DNA of 18,412 bases from an uncultured Campylobacter sp. (GTDB lineage Bacteria > Campylobacterota > Campylobacteria > Campylobacterales > Campylobacteraceae). The position numbers were made by a program, and so were the translations under genes. Location: positions 1 to 18,412 of the forward strand of contig UQCL01000043.1 in assembly GCA_900539505.1 (NCBI GenBank), written 5' to 3'. Numbering within the stretch: the first letter of the stretch is position 1; each line of letters begins with the position of its first letter. Below, piece by piece: positions 1 through 7,247 of the stretch. Under the pieces are notes generated by a model. The model had not been told where the DNA came from. It searched no databases and was given only the letters and a program-made list of their open reading frames with translations.

Positions 1-31
1 TCGTGGGCTCGGAGATGTGTATAAGAGACAG
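1..31 (+). other. Illumina Nextera adapter remnant
   Basis: The first 31 bases match the Nextera read-2 transposase adapter, ending in the 19-bp mosaic end AGATGTGTATAAGAGACAG. This is library-preparation sequence and not part of the genome. True genomic sequence begins at about position 32. Confidence 0.97.
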
Positions 32-285
32 ACCCCCCACCCGCGCGACGCTAGCGGTGCGGACTGTGTCCGCGTTATTTAAACTGCGGCTTACGCTACA
101 TATTTGAAATTTTAAATTCTACGTAAAATTTAAAACCGCGAGCCGCAACCTGTACGCAAACGAGTGTAAATTTAGCCGCGTCGCGCGCAGCATTGGTGCA
201 AACACAGAGTAAATTTTACAATCTCGGATAAATTCAAAAGCAGATTTTGCAAGCGTAGGCAAATTTCACAAGCCCGAGCAAAATT
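32..285. other. Non-coding sequence downstream of ilvA
   Basis: No credible gene is visible. The stretch lies beyond the 3' end of the minus-strand ilvA and contains several spaced AAATTTTAC/AAATTTCAC words (for example near 220-290), the same AT-cored words found in other gaps of this window. No clear U-tract terminator for ilvA was found. The left part is interrupted by the adapter, so a neighbouring gene may start just outside. Confidence 0.5.
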
Positions 286-1497
286 TTACAAAATCTCCCT
301 AAAATCATACCCTGCGTTTTTGAGCGCCCAGGCGATGTCCTCTTGATGAGCCTTGCCCTTGGTCTCAAGCGTGATCGTAATCTGCGCGTCGCCGTACTCG
401 ATATTGGTCGAGAAGCGGTCGTAGTCGATCTTGACGATGTTTGCGTTGGCGCGGCGCAAAATTTCTGTAAGCCCAGTAAGCGCGCCCGGCTTATCGACGA
501 GCGTGACGTTGATCGTCATCTTGCGATGCGATTTTATGAGGCCTTTTTCGATGATGATGTTTAACATCTGAACGTCGATGTTGCCGCCGCTTAGGATGAT
601 GCCGATCTTTGCGCCGGCGGGGAATTGGAATTTCGCGTTCATCAGCGCCGCTACGCCTGCCGCGCCCGCGCCTTCGACGATGATTTTTTGCTGCTCGAGC
701 AGATAGAGTATCGCGCTTGCGATCTCCTCGTCATCGACCTGCACGAACTCATCGACGCACTCGATGATCGTGCTAAGCGTGATCTCGCTAGTATCTCGCA
801 CGGCGATGCCGTCGGCGATGGTGCGGACCGATTTGGAATTTAGCGGCTTTTTCGCGACGAAGCTATCGTGCATCGCGGGCGCGCCCTTGGCGGCTACGGC
901 GATGATTTTGATGTCAGGGTTAATCTGCTTGGCGCAGCTGCAAACCCCCGTCGCAAGCCCGCCGCCGCCTACTGGAACGACGATGTATTCAAGATCTGCG
1001 ACCTCTTCGATCATCTCAAGCGCGATCGTGCCCTGACCTGCTTGGACGAATTCGTCGTTAAAAGGATGCACGAACGTCAGATTGTGCTCTTTTGCGTATT
1101 CCAGCGCAAACGCATACGCCTCGTCGAAGTTGTCGCCCTGCAAAATGATCTCTGCGCCCAGAGCCTTCGTGCCACTTACCTTAAGTAGCGGCGTGGCTTC
1201 AGGCATTACGATCACGGCATGCACGCCGAATTTTTGCGCACTCATCGCTACGCCCTGGGCGTGGTTGCCCGCACTTGCGGCTATTACTCCATGTGCCCGC
1301 TCCTCATCCGTAAGATGCGCGATTTTATTGTAAGCGCCGCGAATCTTATACGCGCCGGTGCGCTGCAAATTCTCGCTTTTGAGATACACTTCCGCGCCGT
1401 AAATTCTACTTAGCTTCGGCGCCAAAGCAAAGGGCGTTTTATAGACGAAATCGTTTATCGTGCGCTTTGCTTGGATGATTTTATTTAGATCAACCAT
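286..1497 (-). CDS. ilvA: Threonine dehydratase (threonine ammonia-lyase) with ACT domain
   Basis: This PLP enzyme deaminates L-threonine to 2-oxobutanoate and ammonia, the first step toward isoleucine, in the cytoplasm. At 403 residues it has the length of the TdcB/IlvA class with a single C-terminal ACT domain, not the roughly 500-residue two-ACT form. The PLP lysine is K51 in GAYKIRGAY, and the phosphate-binding loop is VPVGGGGLATG near residue 175. The ACT domain starts near residue 328 (MTINVTLVDKPGALTGL) and could allow amino-acid feedback control. The ATG is preceded by an AAAGGAAG ribosome site and a TATAAT box, so it probably has its own promoter although trmA lies just upstream on the same strand. 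A catabolic (TdcB-like) role cannot be excluded. In C. jejuni I recall ilvA (Cj0828c) near trmA. Confidence 0.93.
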   Translation of the reverse strand: MVDLNKIIQAKRTINDFVYKTPFALAPKLSRIYGAEVYLKSENLQRTGAYKIRGAYNKIAHLTDEERAHGVIAASAGNHAQGVAMSAQKFGVHAVIVMPEATPLLKVSGTKALGAEIILQGDNFDEAYAFALEYAKEHNLTFVHPFNDEFVQAGQGTIALEMIEEVADLEYIVVPVGGGGLATGVCSCAKQINPDIKIIAVAAKGAPAMHDSFVAKKPLNSKSVRTIADGIAVRDTSEITLSTIIECVDEFVQVDDEEIASAILYLLEQQKIIVEGAGAAGVAALMNAKFQFPAGAKIGIILSGGNIDVQMLNIIIEKGLIKSHRKMTINVTLVDKPGALTGLTEILRRANANIVKIDYDRFSTNIEYGDAQITITLETKGKAHQEDIAWALKNAGYDFREIL

Positions 1498-1527
1498 CTA
1501 CTTCCTTTCGTAATTTTAAATTTTGTT

Positions 1528-1533
1528 ATTATA
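1528..1533 (-). promoter_or_regulatory. Probable -10 box for ilvA
   Basis: Read on the minus strand, GTATAATAAC contains a perfect TATAAT about 30 bp upstream of the ilvA ATG, in the 100-bp gap after trmA. Campylobacter sigma-70 promoters rely on the -10 box and often lack a clear -35. An SD-like AAAGGAAG follows at 1501-1508. Confidence 0.55.
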
Positions 1534-1597
1534 CATATTTTAGGCGAAATTTTATCCCGCGCGCAGCCTAAATCTGCAACTTCGGTTTTAGATCCGC

Positions 1598-3160
1598 TTA
1601 ACTCCTGCGTCGCAGCAGCACGCCGCATTCGATATGGCTCGTATGCGCGAACTGATCGAAGATCGCAAACCTGCGCACCTCGTGCGTAGCGCAAAGCGAG
1701 CGTAAATTTTCAAAAAGCGTCTGCGGGTTACAGGAGATGTAGATTAGATTACGAAAATTTTTTATGAAATCAATCACGCTAGGCTCGAGCCCCGCTCGCG
1801 GCGGATCGATCAAGACGTGCGAAAAATCGTAGCCGAAAATATCGATCCCCTTTAGCCGCTCAAACTCGCGCTGCCGCGCAAACGCGCTCATCAGCTCATC
1901 TGCGCTAAGGCGGACGAATTGCGCGTTGCAAACGCCGTTGAGCTCGCAGTTTATGCGGGCATTCGCGATCGAGCTTTTTGAAATTTCGCTCGCCAACACG
2001 CGGTTAAATTTAGCCGCAAGCGGGATTGTGAAGTTGCCGTGCCCGCAGTACAGCTCCAGCAGATCGCGCGCGGCGGAGCTTTCTGAGCGTACGGCATGTT
2101 TTTCGCAGCTCGAATTTTGCGGAGCGGACTGCTCGCGGCTCGAATTTTGTGCGCCGCGCCCTTCGCAGGCTGAATTTTGCACGCTTTGCTTTTCGCAATC
2201 CAAATTTTGCGCAGCGGAATTTTGCACGCCCAAATCCTTGCGAGTGAAATTCTCATCCGTAGAGCTCTCGCATGCGGATGCGCAGTTAAATTCCACGGAA
2301 TTTTCGCCGTTAAATTTTGCAGAAGCGAAATTTGCTTTAACGGAATTTTGGCAAGCGACGTTCAATTCGATAGAATTTTCAGAAGCGAAATTTCGATCCG
2401 TATAATTATTCTGTGGGACGGACTGCTCGCAGCCGTGATTTTGCGCGGCAGAATTTTCGCAGGCGGAATTTCGCGCAGCGGAATTTTGCGAGGCACATAG
2501 CTCGCTCGCGCCGTTTTTGCCGAAGTCCACGCAGCTTCTCGCCCAGGCGATCATCTTTTCGTTCACGCCGCGGTTTGGCTGGATGAAGGCGTTTTCGCCG
2601 AAGCGAAATTTATAAACTCGCCCGTCCACGCAAAGCTCGTCCGTGAGGCTTAGCTCGCCGCTTAGCAGCTTCTGTCCGCGCGCGCGAGCCATGACCCTGA
2701 TGCCAAGCTTGTCCGCCAGCTCGCAAATCGCCTCCTGTTCGCGCTCGCCCAGGCACTTATGATAAAGCAGAGTCGCCAAAATCCCGCTAGCGCACGAGAT
2801 AAACTCGACGCCGAAGAGCTTCTCTTTTAAAGCTTCGCTCCGCCTAAGCGCCTCTAGCAGCTGCGGCATTAAATTTGCGATAGGAAGCGCTACCTTGGGG
2901 CATTCGTTAATTAAAATTTTCTTGCTACGTGCGCCGCCCATCGTGTAAGCAAGATCAAATGCGCTATGCCAAATATCGTGCCAGATGCCAAATTCCGCCC
3001 TGATACGATAATTTTGCGGACTTGAAGCAAAAAACTCAAACTCGCCGTCAAAGAATTCTCTAAATTTATCGCCTATCAGCTGCTTTTTGTATAAAATTTG
3101 ATCCTCATAAGACCCGCCGAGCGTGCAGCTGCCGCAGCTACCGAAGCTTTCGCAATTCAT
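1598..3160 (-). CDS. trmA: tRNA (uracil-5-)-methyltransferase with large repetitive insertion
   Basis: TrmA methylates U54 of tRNAs to 5-methyluridine using SAM. The family signatures are all present: FIQPNRGVNEKM, the SAM-binding DLLELYCGHGNF near residue 366, LIDPPRAGL, the nucleophile C477 in YISCNP, and general base E511 in HIECGVLL. The protein has 520 residues where E. coli TrmA has 366. The excess is one hydrophilic segment at about residues 216-362, rich in Asn, Ser, Ala, Glu and Cys with a rough five-residue rhythm (QNSAA, ENSAA, QNSSC). It sits between the FIQPN region and SAM motif I. All catalytic motifs flank it intact and in one frame, so the enzyme is probably active with the insert as a disordered loop. 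The ATG overlaps the stop of the upstream antiporter gene (ATGA), implying co-translation. Confidence 0.92.
   Translation of the reverse strand: MNCESFGSCGSCTLGGSYEDQILYKKQLIGDKFREFFDGEFEFFASSPQNYRIRAEFGIWHDIWHSAFDLAYTMGGARSKKILINECPKVALPIANLMPQLLEALRRSEALKEKLFGVEFISCASGILATLLYHKCLGEREQEAICELADKLGIRVMARARGQKLLSGELSLTDELCVDGRVYKFRFGENAFIQPNRGVNEKMIAWARSCVDFGKNGASELCASQNSAARNSACENSAAQNHGCEQSVPQNNYTDRNFASENSIELNVACQNSVKANFASAKFNGENSVEFNCASACESSTDENFTRKDLGVQNSAAQNLDCEKQSVQNSACEGRGAQNSSREQSAPQNSSCEKHAVRSESSAARDLLELYCGHGNFTIPLAAKFNRVLASEISKSSIANARINCELNGVCNAQFVRLSADELMSAFARQREFERLKGIDIFGYDFSHVLIDPPRAGLEPSVIDFIKNFRNLIYISCNPQTLFENLRSLCATHEVRRFAIFDQFAHTSHIECGVLLRRRS
2075..2515. repeat. Imperfect 15/30-bp AATTTT-cored tandem repeat inside trmA
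   Basis: On the plus strand the core GAATTTTGC or AAATTTTGC recurs at exact 30-bp spacing at 2111, 2141, 2171 and 2201, then at 15 bp (about 2216). It continues in degenerate form to about 2500, with units such as GCAGCGGAATTTTGC. Both periods are multiples of three, so the trmA frame is preserved and several other frames are also free of stops. The array encodes the extra ~145 residues of TrmA. It appears to have grown by slippage or local duplication followed by divergence. Confidence 0.8.
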
Positions 3161-4857
3161 ACATCCACTCTTTTACCCACCACGCGCAGTAAAAGAATGA
3201 TAGCCGCGATACCCAAGATCAGACATCCCCACACGCTAAGTCCAAAGCCCGCAGGCAGGTAGCCACAAATGATACTGATGCCGCAAACGACCAGCGCATA
3301 GGTCATCTGCGTGCTTACGTGCTCGATGTGATCGCAGCCTGCGCCCATCGAAGAGAGGATCGTCGTATCTGAAATCGGCGAGCAGTGATCGCCGAATATC
3401 GCTCCCGTAAGCACCGCGCTGATATTTACACACATGAAAACGTGAAATTCCTCGCCGCTAAGTCCGTATTTTTGCCCCACGGCGTGCGCTAACGGCACGG
3501 CTAAAGGTGTGACGATGCCCATGGTGCCGAAGCTCGTGCCGGTGGAAAAGGAAATGAACGAGCTAAGCACAAAGATCACGATCGCAAGCGCAAAGCGCGG
3601 CGTAGCGTCGCTTAGAAGCTCGACCAAGTAGCGCGAAGTGCCAAGCTCCTTGATAACCGAGCTAAGCGACCACGCAAAAAGCAGAATTATGACGGTATTT
3701 AGCATGCTTTTCCAGCCGCCCACCCAGACCTCGATCGCCTCTTTGACGCCGTAAATTTTTTGCGCGATGCCTAAAGCGACGGCGATGATCGACGAAAAGA
3801 GCGCGGATTGAAACAGCACGACCGAGGCGTCCGCCGCGCTAAATGCGGTGCGGATCGATGTAAAGCTAAGAGGGGCTGCCTTGACCGCTTCCAAAGTCTC
3901 GCCCTCCAGCGAGCTGTAGCCGTTGAGATAAAAGCCGATAACGGAAAGGACGATCATCGCGCCTAGCGGGATCAGCGCGTTTAGCTTGCGAAGCGCGACG
4001 CCCTCTTTGGGTACGAAAATTTGATCCTCTAAATTTTTGATTTTAAAATCCGCAGCTCCGCTCTTACCGCCGCGAGATGCGATCTCTGCGCGATACATCG
4101 AGCCAAACTCCCTGCTCATCACTGCCGTGGCGACTACGAAAAAGATCATAAAAATATTATAAAATCTATACGGGATCGTCTCTACAAACACGGTGAAGGC
4201 ATTTATGTTTTCTATGCCGATCTGCGAGTAGGCCTCTTTGATCGCCGAAATTTCGACTCCGACCCACGTGGAGATGACCGCGATGCCGGTGATCGGCGCG
4301 GCGGTCGCGTCGATGATGAAAGCAAATTTCGCGCGCGAAATTTTAAATTTATCCATCAGAGGCCGCATGATAGGACCCACGATCAGAGCATTTGCGTAAT
4401 CGTCGAAAAATATCACGATACCCATGAGCCAGGTGTAAATTTGCCCCAAAACTGGGGTGTCTGCGTGCTTGCTAAGCCAAAGCGCAAGCGCCTTCGTGCC
4501 GCCGCTTTTGGTCACCAAAGCGATGAGCCCACCGATACACATAACCTGAAGCAAAATACCCGCATTCCACGTATCCGCCATCGATTTTACCATGCGCGAG
4601 CATAGATCGGTAAAAGCGAAAAGCGCCGAAGCCGCGATGCCGTGATCTACCATACCGACGAGAAAGGTCCCGCTTAGCACGCCCAAAAACAGCGACAAAA
4701 TCACGTCCTTGGTGATGAAAGCAAGCACGATCGCCGCAACCGGCGGGATAAGCGTCAGCACGCCGTAAAGCTCGCTGTTTCGCACGGCGGGCTCTACATC
4801 CGCAAGCGCCAGCGCGGGCAAAAAAATCGCCGTAAAGATAAGCAAATTTTTTAACAT
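3157..4857 (-). CDS. Na+/H+ antiporter, NhaC family
   Basis: This polytopic inner-membrane transporter probably exchanges Na+ for H+ and so supports pH and sodium homeostasis. It has 566 residues and many hydrophobic helices. The GDHCSPISDTT motif near residue 490 and the segment FSTGTSFGTMGIVTPLAVPLA are typical of the NhaC family (Na_H_antiporter domain). The N-terminus (MLKNLLIFTAIFLPALALADV) looks like a cleavable signal peptide, or an extra helix, before the first transport helix. The start has a good SD, AAGGAT, about 8 bp upstream. It forms a unit with trmA through a 4-bp overlap. A 44-bp palindrome stands in the region just upstream. I recall an NhaC-type antiporter next to trmA in C. 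jejuni (Cj0832c). The substrate could be another cation or a solute such as lactate/malate, as in some NhaC relatives. Confidence 0.88.
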   Translation of the reverse strand: MLKNLLIFTAIFLPALALADVEPAVRNSELYGVLTLIPPVAAIVLAFITKDVILSLFLGVLSGTFLVGMVDHGIAASALFAFTDLCSRMVKSMADTWNAGILLQVMCIGGLIALVTKSGGTKALALWLSKHADTPVLGQIYTWLMGIVIFFDDYANALIVGPIMRPLMDKFKISRAKFAFIIDATAAPITGIAVISTWVGVEISAIKEAYSQIGIENINAFTVFVETIPYRFYNIFMIFFVVATAVMSREFGSMYRAEIASRGGKSGAADFKIKNLEDQIFVPKEGVALRKLNALIPLGAMIVLSVIGFYLNGYSSLEGETLEAVKAAPLSFTSIRTAFSAADASVVLFQSALFSSIIAVALGIAQKIYGVKEAIEVWVGGWKSMLNTVIILLFAWSLSSVIKELGTSRYLVELLSDATPRFALAIVIFVLSSFISFSTGTSFGTMGIVTPLAVPLAHAVGQKYGLSGEEFHVFMCVNISAVLTGAIFGDHCSPISDTTILSSMGAGCDHIEHVSTQMTYALVVCGISIICGYLPAGFGLSVWGCLILGIAAIILLLRVVGKRVDV

Positions 4858-4879
4858 TTTAATCCTTGATGATTGATAA

Positions 4880-4923
4880 AATTTTAAAATTTAGCCCCCG
4901 ATCGGGGGTTAAATTTTAAAATT
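4880..4923. promoter_or_regulatory. 44-bp palindrome upstream of the antiporter gene
   Basis: The arms are fully complementary around a CCCCCGATCGGGGG centre, except for one G-T pair, and are flanked on both sides by AAATTTTAAAATTT. The palindrome starts 23 bp upstream of the antiporter ATG on the minus strand. It could be a bidirectional terminator-like hairpin, an attenuator in the 5' leader, or a protein-binding site. There is no classic run of U after the GC core, because the AT arms are themselves part of the pairing. No gene ends immediately beside it on either strand. Confidence 0.6.
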
Positions 4924-5546
4924 CTGCGCGCCTTGCAGCAATTATTCGTATTCACGCGCTTTCTTTTACGGCGATTTTTGAGCGCCTTAATCGCGCAGCA
5001 AGCTCTGCTATTTTACTGCGTTTGCAATTTTGCGAACGCATTTTTAAGTAACTTGTCGCGCAATAAAATCTCTCCGGTGCAAAATACCGCGCGCGGCGTA
5101 ATCAAAAGCGTTTTATAAACGCATTTAAATTTTACTTAACATAGCAAAAGCCTCAAATCAAGGTAAAATTCCGCAATGCTGCGACACTTGCTTTGCCGCA
5201 AGAGCGATAAATTTCTCGCGCAAAATTTGACGAAATCCCGCTCTTGATAGCAAACCAAAATCCCTAGACAAAAATTTTATCGCGCATAAACGCACAAATA
5301 TCGCCATTTTTAAAGCTCGTCTGCGCGTTTATAAAATTTCAGTGCATGCAACCTGCGCAAGCAAAGCGATAAAATTTTAAAGCGTTAAATTCTACCAACT
5401 CGCGCTCGAAAAATCCGCTAAATTTATAGAATTTACAAAGTGACAAAACTCTTAAATTTAAAGCTCATAAGGCTTTTGCAAACCCAAAACGCTGCAAGCC
5501 TAAAACTATACGACGAAGCGGCGAGCGACCCTTTAAATCAAGCCCG
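4924..5546. other. Gene-poor gap between the antiporter and ankyrin genes
   Basis: About 620 bp hold no gene I can support. The single open frame here (4933-5118, plus) needs a TTG start, has no SD and no recognisable protein. The DNA is rich in AAATTT words and short inverted matches, such as GCAAAAGCCT at 5144-5153 against AGGCTTTTGC at 5470-5479. No tRNA-like fold or clear promoter was recognised. It may be decayed sequence or carry an unrecognised small RNA. Confidence 0.5.
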
Positions 5547-6779
5547 CTAATTTTCACGCTCAGGTGCATCTTGCGGATCGCTCGTAAAATCATCGCTTGC
5601 TTGCGTAGGACTTAATCCAAGCGAGCGCAAATAGCTTTGCGTAGCTGCTTCGCCACCCGCAAGCGCATAGTCTAGTGCATTTAGCCCCGACTCATCGACT
5701 GCTTTTTCGTTTGCGCCCGATTTTACGAGCAATTCAACGATCTGCTTGGTACTTTTTTGCGCCGCAAACATCAGCAGTGTCTTACCCGCGCCCGAACGTT
5801 CACAGCCGTCGCTACGCTCGCCTAGCGACGCTAGAGCCTGGGCTTCGGCGCTGCCGATCTGGCGGACATTTACGCTAGCGTGCGAGTAGATTAGCAACTT
5901 TACGAGCTCATAATTTTTTGCCGCAGCGGCGAAAAATATCGGAGTTTGCCCAAGTGAGTTTTTATAGCCAACCAAGGCGCCTTTAGAGATCATAAATTTT
6001 GCGCTTTGAACATTATTCATCGCATAAAATAGCGAGTTTTCCTCACCCGCATTCACCTGCGCGCCTCGCTCGATCAAAGCGCCGCTAAAGCGCTCGTCAT
6101 ATCCTAGCAAAAGTGCCAGATCCAGGGCATTATCAAGCTCGTAAATTGCAAAATCCTTGCTAAAAAGTAGCGTACGAAACTCATCTGCACCTACTCCGCC
6201 TTTTAACGCCAGCTCAAGCTCACCGTAATCCCCTGCCTTGCGATCCTTTGCGGCGTATGCGATAAATTCCGCTATAACAGCGCTTGCCAGCTCATCGGCG
6301 TCGTTTTTATTAAATTTGGCGGCAAAATAATCTTTTAGCGCCTCCCTAGCTGCCGGGATCTCGCCCATAAAATTGCCATAAGCGATGAAATTTCCAATCT
6401 TGCGCTCGGAGTAAAATTCTAAGGCTTCAAGCGATTTTTCGCTAATTTGCGCGTAGTTTTTCTCTTTAGCATAGCTCAAAAAGCCCTCGCCATCCATCCC
6501 CACAAATGCCAAGGTTCGCTCAAGCCTTTTTTCGTTCAGCAAGGCTTCGTTACCGACACAATCGATATTTTCGTCCCTGATCTCAGAAGCCGCGCTTTTT
6601 AAATTTTGCAAAAATTCTGCGCCAGCTAGCGAGCCTTTACAGCCAAAATCGCTTTGCAGCAACTCTTCGTCCGCAGGCTCTTTGCTAAAAAAACCGCGCG
6701 GATCGCTTAGTATCTGCTCGCAAGAAGCGCCAAAAAGCGTGCCGCAAAAAACAAACGAACCCATTAGAATTTTTCGCAT
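5547..6779 (-). CDS. Secreted ankyrin-repeat protein
   Basis: Starting at the ATG at 6779 the product has 410 residues. An in-frame ATG 18 bp upstream (6797) is possible, but 6779 is preferred: it has GAGG six bases upstream and begins a normal signal peptide (MRKILMGSFVFCGTLFGAS), whereas 6797 has no SD. The mature part begins near CEQILSDPRGFF and is probably periplasmic. Its first ~220 residues are unrecognised. About residues 215-400 are ankyrin repeats, with typical phrases such as GQTPIFFAAAAKNYELVKLLI, GKTLLMFAAQKSTKQIVELLVKSGA and GLNALDYALAGG. Ankyrin repeats bind other proteins, but the partner is unknown. I recall a periplasmic ankyrin protein at this locus in C. jejuni (Cj0834c), so this is likely a conserved gene and not a host-directed effector. 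A weak TAAAAT box lies at 6808-6813. Confidence 0.85.
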   Translation of the reverse strand: MRKILMGSFVFCGTLFGASCEQILSDPRGFFSKEPADEELLQSDFGCKGSLAGAEFLQNLKSAASEIRDENIDCVGNEALLNEKRLERTLAFVGMDGEGFLSYAKEKNYAQISEKSLEALEFYSERKIGNFIAYGNFMGEIPAAREALKDYFAAKFNKNDADELASAVIAEFIAYAAKDRKAGDYGELELALKGGVGADEFRTLLFSKDFAIYELDNALDLALLLGYDERFSGALIERGAQVNAGEENSLFYAMNNVQSAKFMISKGALVGYKNSLGQTPIFFAAAAKNYELVKLLIYSHASVNVRQIGSAEAQALASLGERSDGCERSGAGKTLLMFAAQKSTKQIVELLVKSGANEKAVDESGLNALDYALAGGEAATQSYLRSLGLSPTQASDDFTSDPQDAPEREN

Positions 6780-6797
6780 CGCTACCTCGAATTGCAT

Positions 6798-7247
6798 TTG
6801 AAGCGTTATTTTACCTTTAAATTTATTTATTAAAACTTAGTGCGGGCGGTGGAATTTTATGGAATTCATTTCAGCTTTATAAAATTTTACGAAATTTTTA
6901 AAATTTTACGGCGCGGCGACGAGCGGCGTTAAATAATGGTAGTTATAGGCGCAGCAATGGAGGGCTATATGAGGGCGCAGCGATCGGCAGGCTAAAATTT
7001 TAAAATTTACGCGCGAGCTAGCGGTAAAATAAAATTTTGCAAGCCGTACAGATCTGGCGGAATTCCGTGCTAGGTTTATCGTGAAATAAAATTTTGTAAG
7101 AGAAGCCCGTGCCACAAAATTCTACGCACAATTAGTAGAGAGATAGAATTTGCGAGGTAAAATTCCTCGCAGAATAAAAGAATTTTGCAGCGAGTAGAGT
7201 TAAATTTCGCCGAGCAAAATTCCGCGCTTAGCGCAAAATCCGCCGCG
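6798..7247. other. AT-cored repetitive gap between ankyrin gene and copA
   Basis: No gene is supported in these 450 bp. Words such as TAAAATTTTAC, GGAATTTTATGGAATTC, AATAAAATTTTG and GCAAAATTCCGC recur at short spacing, notably at 6850-6910, 7020-7115 and 7160-7250. They resemble the units of the array inside trmA. The one longer minus-strand frame (6906-7115) gives a Ser/Arg/Ala-rich sequence without family resemblance and is probably an artefact of the repeats. The left edge holds the probable ankyrin-gene promoter. The right edge is the 3' end of copA, with no obvious terminator. Confidence 0.55.

Noticed and set aside
2075..2515. CRISPR array in the repetitive stretch of trmA
   Set aside because: Units are only 15/30 bp and imperfect, with no constant spacer/repeat division. 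The stretch stays in frame in trmA and no cas genes are nearby.
4933..5118. 61-codon plus-strand open frame after the antiporter palindrome
   Set aside because: It needs a TTG start, has no ribosome site, and the product has no recognisable pattern. The region is AT-word-rich and non-coding in appearance.
5144..5479. MITE-like element bounded by the inverted match GCAAAAGCCT / AGGCTTTTGC
   Set aside because: The match is only 10 bp and does not extend outward, no target duplication is visible, and AT-rich background makes such chance pairs likely.
4924..5546. tRNA or other structured RNA gene in the antiporter-ankyrin gap
   Set aside because: No T-loop GTTCGAATC-like sequence, acceptor pairing or other recognisable RNA family signature was found by eye.
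5547..6779. Ankyrin protein as a host-directed effector
   Set aside because: It has an ordinary Sec-type signal peptide, sits in conserved housekeeping context, and similar periplasmic ankyrin proteins are, from memory, common at this locus in Campylobacter.
6906..7115. 69-codon minus-strand frame in the ankyrin-copA gap
   Set aside because: It is made of repeated AAATTT-word translations, with no ribosome site and no family resemblance.
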